Assembly (NCBI GenBank): GCA_963693285.1
Contig: OY848917.1
Span: forward strand, 10,912,192-10,976,191
Direction of reading: 5' to 3'
DNA from: Xestospongia muta
Taxonomy: Eukaryota; Porifera; Demospongiae; Haplosclerida; Petrosiidae
DNA: 64,000 nt
Shown here: one piece after another, positions 63,966-64,000 of the stretch
Numbering within the stretch: position 1 is the first letter of the stretch
How the letters are laid out: every line of letters starts with the position of its first letter
Notes under the pieces: generated by a model
What the model was told of the DNA's origin: nothing
Database searches by the model: none
Seen by the model: the letters and a program-made list of their open reading frames with translations, nothing else
Made by a program: the position numbers and the translations under genes

Positions 63966-64000
63966 TTTAAGAGAGATAAACTTACTATACTCTTTAGATC
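63966..64000 (+). repeat. Partial last monomer at window edge
   Basis: The start of a further monomer (TTTAAGAGAGATAAAC, CTATACTCTTTAGATC) in the same phase and orientation. The array continues beyond the window. Confidence 0.9.

Larger units (their letters stand above)
1..64000 (+). repeat. 145-bp AT-rich satellite array filling the window
   Basis: About 440 head-to-tail monomers cover every base; the next monomer after base 1 begins at 146. Each monomer carries the same ordered landmarks: TTTAAGACAG, CTAAACTCTTTAG, TTTAACCAGTTTTCACAG, TTTTTTAACTTTC, CTCTAAAC, TTTTAGAG, TTTTAACC, then TTTAGACTACTTTATTAG. All monomers lie in the same orientation and nothing else interrupts them. The length is close to the DNA wrapped on one nucleosome core (about 147 bp), as in many centromeric satellites; a centromeric or pericentromeric location is inferred. 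There is no coding capacity: the monomer is rich in TAA and TAG on both strands, and because 145 leaves remainder 1 on division by 3, each stop visits all three frames every three monomers. No tRNA, rRNA, transposon or CRISPR-type spacer structure is visible. The species and the satellite family name are not recognised. Confidence 0.98.

Noticed and set aside
1..64000. Possible CRISPR array, because of regular repeats with variable parts
   Set aside because: The whole 145-bp unit is conserved, with no unique spacers and no cas genes; a CRISPR needs short repeats with unrelated spacers.
1..64000. Short open reading frames scattered in the array
   Set aside because: All are brief and repeat with the satellite. 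TAA and TAG are frequent on both strands and the 145-bp period moves each stop through all frames, so no frame stays open across a few monomers.
1..64000. CENP-B box in the monomer
   Set aside because: The vertebrate box core (TTCG, then A, then CGGG) is absent. The consensus has no CG, and CG-bearing variants do not fit the motif.
1..64000. Exchange points clustering in the main dyad
   Set aside because: The 35.1-kb hybrid falls in the dyad arm, but the HOR A junction lies in the TTTCACAG...AACTTT part and the HOR C junction in the TTAGTATATTTAAG...GATCAG part, so no general hotspot is visible from these few cases.
1..64000. Telomeric repeats, rDNA or retroelement remnants between monomers
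   Set aside because: None seen; every stretch read through stays in the 145-bp phase apart from small indels.

Overview
The window is one uninterrupted array of an AT-rich tandem satellite. Roughly 440 monomers of about 145 bp run head to tail in the same orientation from base 1 to base 64000. I see no gene, RNA gene, transposon, unique sequence or inversion. The consensus monomer, counted by hand from the commonest base, has about 62 T, 49 A, 23 C and 11 G (about 23% GC) and no CpG. Arrays of this length, with nucleosome-sized monomers and nested higher-order repeats (HORs), are typical of centromeric or pericentromeric heterochromatin in eukaryotes. I cannot name the species or the satellite from sequence alone, and nothing here proves centromere function.

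Layout, using offsets between rare variant sites: (1) 1-1090 is partial material of the first family. (2) 1091-7305 and 7306-13520 are two almost identical tandem copies of a 6215-bp HOR of about 43 monomers, itself built from an older duplication with offset 3177 bp. (3) 11846-14308 and 14309-16915 are a tandem duplication overlapping the end of the previous block, 2463 against 2607 bp, with one extra monomer in the second copy. (4) 16135-18883 and 18884-21632 are a 2749-bp HOR of 19 monomers. (5) 21633-25939 is a mosaic. (6) 25940-27823 and 27824-29555 are a 1884-bp duplication of 13 monomers. (7) 28633-38764 and 38765-49055 are two copies of a roughly 10.2-kb HOR; their offsets reconcile through four indels, each a whole number of monomers (2, 11, 2 and 10), plus a few small indels. 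(8) 49056-51020 carries a 1159-bp duplication. (9) 51021-64000 is more diverged, with mixed subfamilies, an 865-bp duplication and a 4191-bp-offset duplication.

The monomer has internal structure: a 7-bp dyad (CTCTAAA / TTTAGAG) around an 8-nt loop, two shorter dyads, and a half-monomer echo (CTAAACTCTTTA and TTTAACC each recur 73-74 bp apart), which suggests descent from a unit of about 72 bp. Variants form a left-to-right gradient: TTTTAGCG monomers occur only in the left HOR, TTTTAGAG occurs throughout, and TTTTAGTC appears from about 14 kb and dominates on the right. The window reads as a record of repeated in-register unequal exchange at many scales. All offsets come from hand alignment of marker variants; junctions are accurate to tens of bases and identities were spot-checked, not computed.
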